Positions 62,080-64,000 of a stretch of DNA of 64,000 nt are shown here, in pieces. The notes under the pieces are model-generated. The model was given only the letters and a program-made list of their open reading frames with translations. It ran no database searches and was not told where the DNA came from. The first letter of the stretch is position 1; the number at the start of each line of letters is the position of its first letter. Source of the DNA: Cellulomonas sp. URHD0024 (GTDB taxonomy: Bacteria > Actinomycetota > Actinomycetes > Actinomycetales > Cellulomonadaceae). A program made the position numbers and the translations under genes. The stretch covers positions 435,741-499,740 of the forward strand of contig NZ_KE384505.1 in the NCBI RefSeq assembly GCF_000426185.1, given 5' to 3'.

Positions 62080-64000
62080 ATGAACGGACGCACCGAGCAC
62101 GTCGCCGCCCGCAGGTACTCGCGCCGGTGGGCCAGGACGCTCGGAGCGACGATCGCATCCGTCGCCCTGGTGCTGGCCGGCCTCGTCGCGGCCTCCGGCC
62201 CTGCCGCGGCCGCCGACCCGCCGCCACCGCCGCCGCCCACGCTCTCGGACGCCGTGACGACGGACCCGCTGCCGACCGTCCAGATCGACGGTGTCGCCTG
62301 GTCGCAGGTGATCGTCGGCGGCACGGTGTACGTGGCGGGCGACTTCACGACGGCCCGGCCGGCGGGCGCGGCGGCCGGGGTGAACACGACCCCGCGGGCG
62401 AGCCTGCTGGCCTACGACCTCGCCACCGGCGAGCTCGTCACCAGCTGGGCGCCCACCCTGAACGGTCCTGCGTTCGCGATCGCGGCGTCGCCCGACGGCA
62501 GCAAGATCTACGTCGGCGGTGACTTCACACGGGTCAACAACGTGGCCCGCAACCGGTTCGCTGTCCTCAGCCGCGCGACGGGTGCGCTGAACACCGCCTT
62601 CACGGGCGGCGCCAACGCGGCGGTCCGCACGATCACCGCGTCCTCGTCGGCGGTGTACCTGGGGGGCAACTTCACCGTCGTCGCCGGCGCGGACCGGCCG
62701 CGCGTCGCGTCGTTCGACGCGAACACCGGTGCGCTGCGCAACTGGCGTGCCTCGGTCCAGCCGGCGCAGGTCGACTCGATCACCCTCAGCCCGGACGGCG
62801 CGTCCCTCTTCATCGGGGGGCGCTTCCAGTACATCAACAACCAGGTCCGCAAGGGCACGGGGGCCGTGGCGACGTCGAACGCCGCCCTGCTGCCCTGGAC
62901 CGTGGGCGACCAGCTGTTCGCGTACGGCTACTCCGCCGGGATCCAGAGCCTGACGACGGACGGCACCTATGTCTACGGATCGTCGTTCGCGTTCCTCGGG
63001 CAGGACGACAGCGACGCCAACTTCGAGGGGGTCTTCGCGGCCGACCCGGTGACCTCCAACGTCGTCTGGGTCGAGGACTGCCACGGCGACAGCTACTCGG
63101 TCTACCCGAACCCCGGCAAGGACCGGATCTTCATGGCCGGCCACCCGCACCAGTGCAGCAACATCGGTGGCTTCCCGGAGATCAACCCGCGGCTCTCCTG
63201 GTACGGGCTCTCGTTCGGCAAGGAGATCGTCGGGCAGGTCCAGCCCAACACCCAGGCGGGCCACTACTCGAGCATCGAGGGCTTCGCGACGCCGGAGCTG
63301 CGACCGTTCTTCCCGACCTTCGCGACCGGCACCTTCACGGGCACCAGCCAGGCGGGCTGGAACGTCACGGGATCGGGTGACTACGTCGTCTACGGCGGCG
63401 AGTTCCCCCGGGTGAACAACATCGCGCAGCAGGGCCTGGTGCGCTTCGCCACCCGCGACAAGGCGCCCGATGCGTTCGGACCCCAGGTGACGGGCTCGTC
63501 GTTCGCACCCACGGCCCAGTCGCACGGCCGCGGCGCGATCTCCGTGAGCTGGCCCGCGAACTGGGACCGCGAGGAGGCGTCGCTGCGCTACGACGTGTAC
63601 CGCGACGGTGTGCTCGTCTACTCGGTGGACGCGGCGTCGCGGTTCTGGGACCGGACGCGGCTGTCGTTCGTCGACACCGGGCTCGCGGACAACCGCCAGT
63701 ACGCCTACGTCGTGCGCGCGGTCGACGCCGGCGGCCTGTCGGTCGCGTCGCCGAGCGTCGCGGCGACCACCCTCACCTCCGGCGGCGCAGCCCTGAGCAC
63801 GTACGCCCGCGAGATCCTCGCGGACAACCCGGCCCAGTACTGGCGCCTCTCCGAGACCTCCGGCTCCATGCAGGACTGGACCTCGTGGGACGACGCGGGG
63901 GTCGGCGCTGCGGTCGGTCGCGGCGTACCGGGCGCGATCGCCGGCGACCCCAGCACGGCAGCGAGCTTCACGGGCTCGGGGACCTCGCGGATCTACGGCA
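62080..64000 (+). CDS. Large secreted protein (beta-propeller, Fn3, LamG), 3' end outside window
   Basis: The first 640 codons are present and the gene continues past the right edge. The order matches the protein at 53616: signal peptide (to about residue 45), beta-propeller (~50-465; YVAGDFTTARPAGAAAG, YVGGDFT, QPAQVDSITLSPDG), Fn3-type domain (~470-570) and the start of a LamG-type domain (~573 on; YWRLSETSGSM). The two N-terminal halves are clearly paralogous. GGGAGTGGG lies before the ATG. It is divergent from the acyltransferase with 293 bp between. Confidence 0.85.
   Translation, partial: MNGRTEHVAARRYSRRWARTLGATIASVALVLAGLVAASGPAAAADPPPPPPPTLSDAVTTDPLPTVQIDGVAWSQVIVGGTVYVAGDFTTARPAGAAAGVNTTPRASLLAYDLATGELVTSWAPTLNGPAFAIAASPDGSKIYVGGDFTRVNNVARNRFAVLSRATGALNTAFTGGANAAVRTITASSSAVYLGGNFTVVAGADRPRVASFDANTGALRNWRASVQPAQVDSITLSPDGASLFIGGRFQYINNQVRKGTGAVATSNAALLPWTVGDQLFAYGYSAGIQSLTTDGTYVYGSSFAFLGQDDSDANFEGVFAADPVTSNVVWVEDCHGDSYSVYPNPGKDRIFMAGHPHQCSNIGGFPEINPRLSWYGLSFGKEIVGQVQPNTQAGHYSSIEGFATPELRPFFPTFATGTFTGTSQAGWNVTGSGDYVVYGGEFPRVNNIAQQGLVRFATRDKAPDAFGPQVTGSSFAPTAQSHGRGAISVSWPANWDREEASLRYDVYRDGVLVYSVDAASRFWDRTRLSFVDTGLADNRQYAYVVRAVDAGGLSVASPSVAATTLTSGGAALSTYAREILADNPAQYWRLSETSGSMQDWTSWDDAGVGAAVGRGVPGAIAGDPSTAASFTGSGTSRIYG

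Overview
The window is very GC-rich, codes densely on both strands and starts many genes with GTG or TTG. Its housekeeping core runs pmt / rsmI - metG - tatD - rpf - ksgA - ispE - ABC-F - tetR - tRNA-Gln - glmU - prs - rplY - pth, the conserved order of actinobacterial chromosomes (compare the Mycobacterium tuberculosis Rv1002c-Rv1019 region). The dense exopolysaccharide genes and the leaderless promoters fit a Micrococcales actinobacterium, possibly of the Cellulomonas type; the genus is inference. The sequence is chromosomal. No insertion sequence, phage gene, plasmid gene or CRISPR array was seen.

Layout. (1) 1-15 kb: a cut protein O-mannosyltransferase gene on the minus strand, then rsmI, a lipoprotein sugar-dehydrogenase-like gene, metG-tatD, two tandem cell-wall-lytic paralogues of the RpfB type, ksgA-ispE, a self-operated ArsR/SRPBCC pair, an LCP ligase and an ABC-F ATPase. 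(2) 15-27 kb: accessory genes: MarR, TetR, tRNA-Gln, an unrecognised 786-residue membrane protein, a minus-strand LuxR(LAL)-SDR-hydrolase-hydrolase group, and feoABC with a DtxR-type box. (3) 27-32.5 kb: glmU-prs, a methyltransferase, rplY and pth. (4) 32.6-64 kb: a large surface-polysaccharide locus. It has a WbaP-type priming enzyme, two flippases, two Wzy-like polymerases, a Wzz/BY-kinase-like protein with lost ATP-binding residues, glycosyltransferases, a WecG/TagA enzyme, a pyruvyl transferase, a CDP-alcohol phosphotransferase with a cytidylyltransferase, and an O-acyltransferase. Between these sit two convergent bulb-lectin proteins sharing an unrecognised C-terminal domain, and two very large secreted beta-propeller/Fn3/LamG proteins, the second cut by the window end.

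How it may work together. WbaP and WecG would start a lipid-linked repeat unit. The glycosyltransferases would extend it, the pyruvyl transferase, acyltransferase and CDP-alcohol enzymes would decorate it, and the flippases and polymerases would export and polymerise it. The duplicated flippase and polymerase suggest two polymers or two routes. The secreted lectin and propeller proteins are plausible polymer-binding or polymer-processing partners; that is inference.

Regulatory signals visible in the sequence: a recurrent TANNNT box 6-8 nt before start codons (leaderless mRNAs); a 21-nt motif shared by the two rpf-like genes; a chain of hairpins in the second rpf leader; twin palindromes at the ArsR start; hairpins before rplY; and several strong hairpin terminators without U-tracts.
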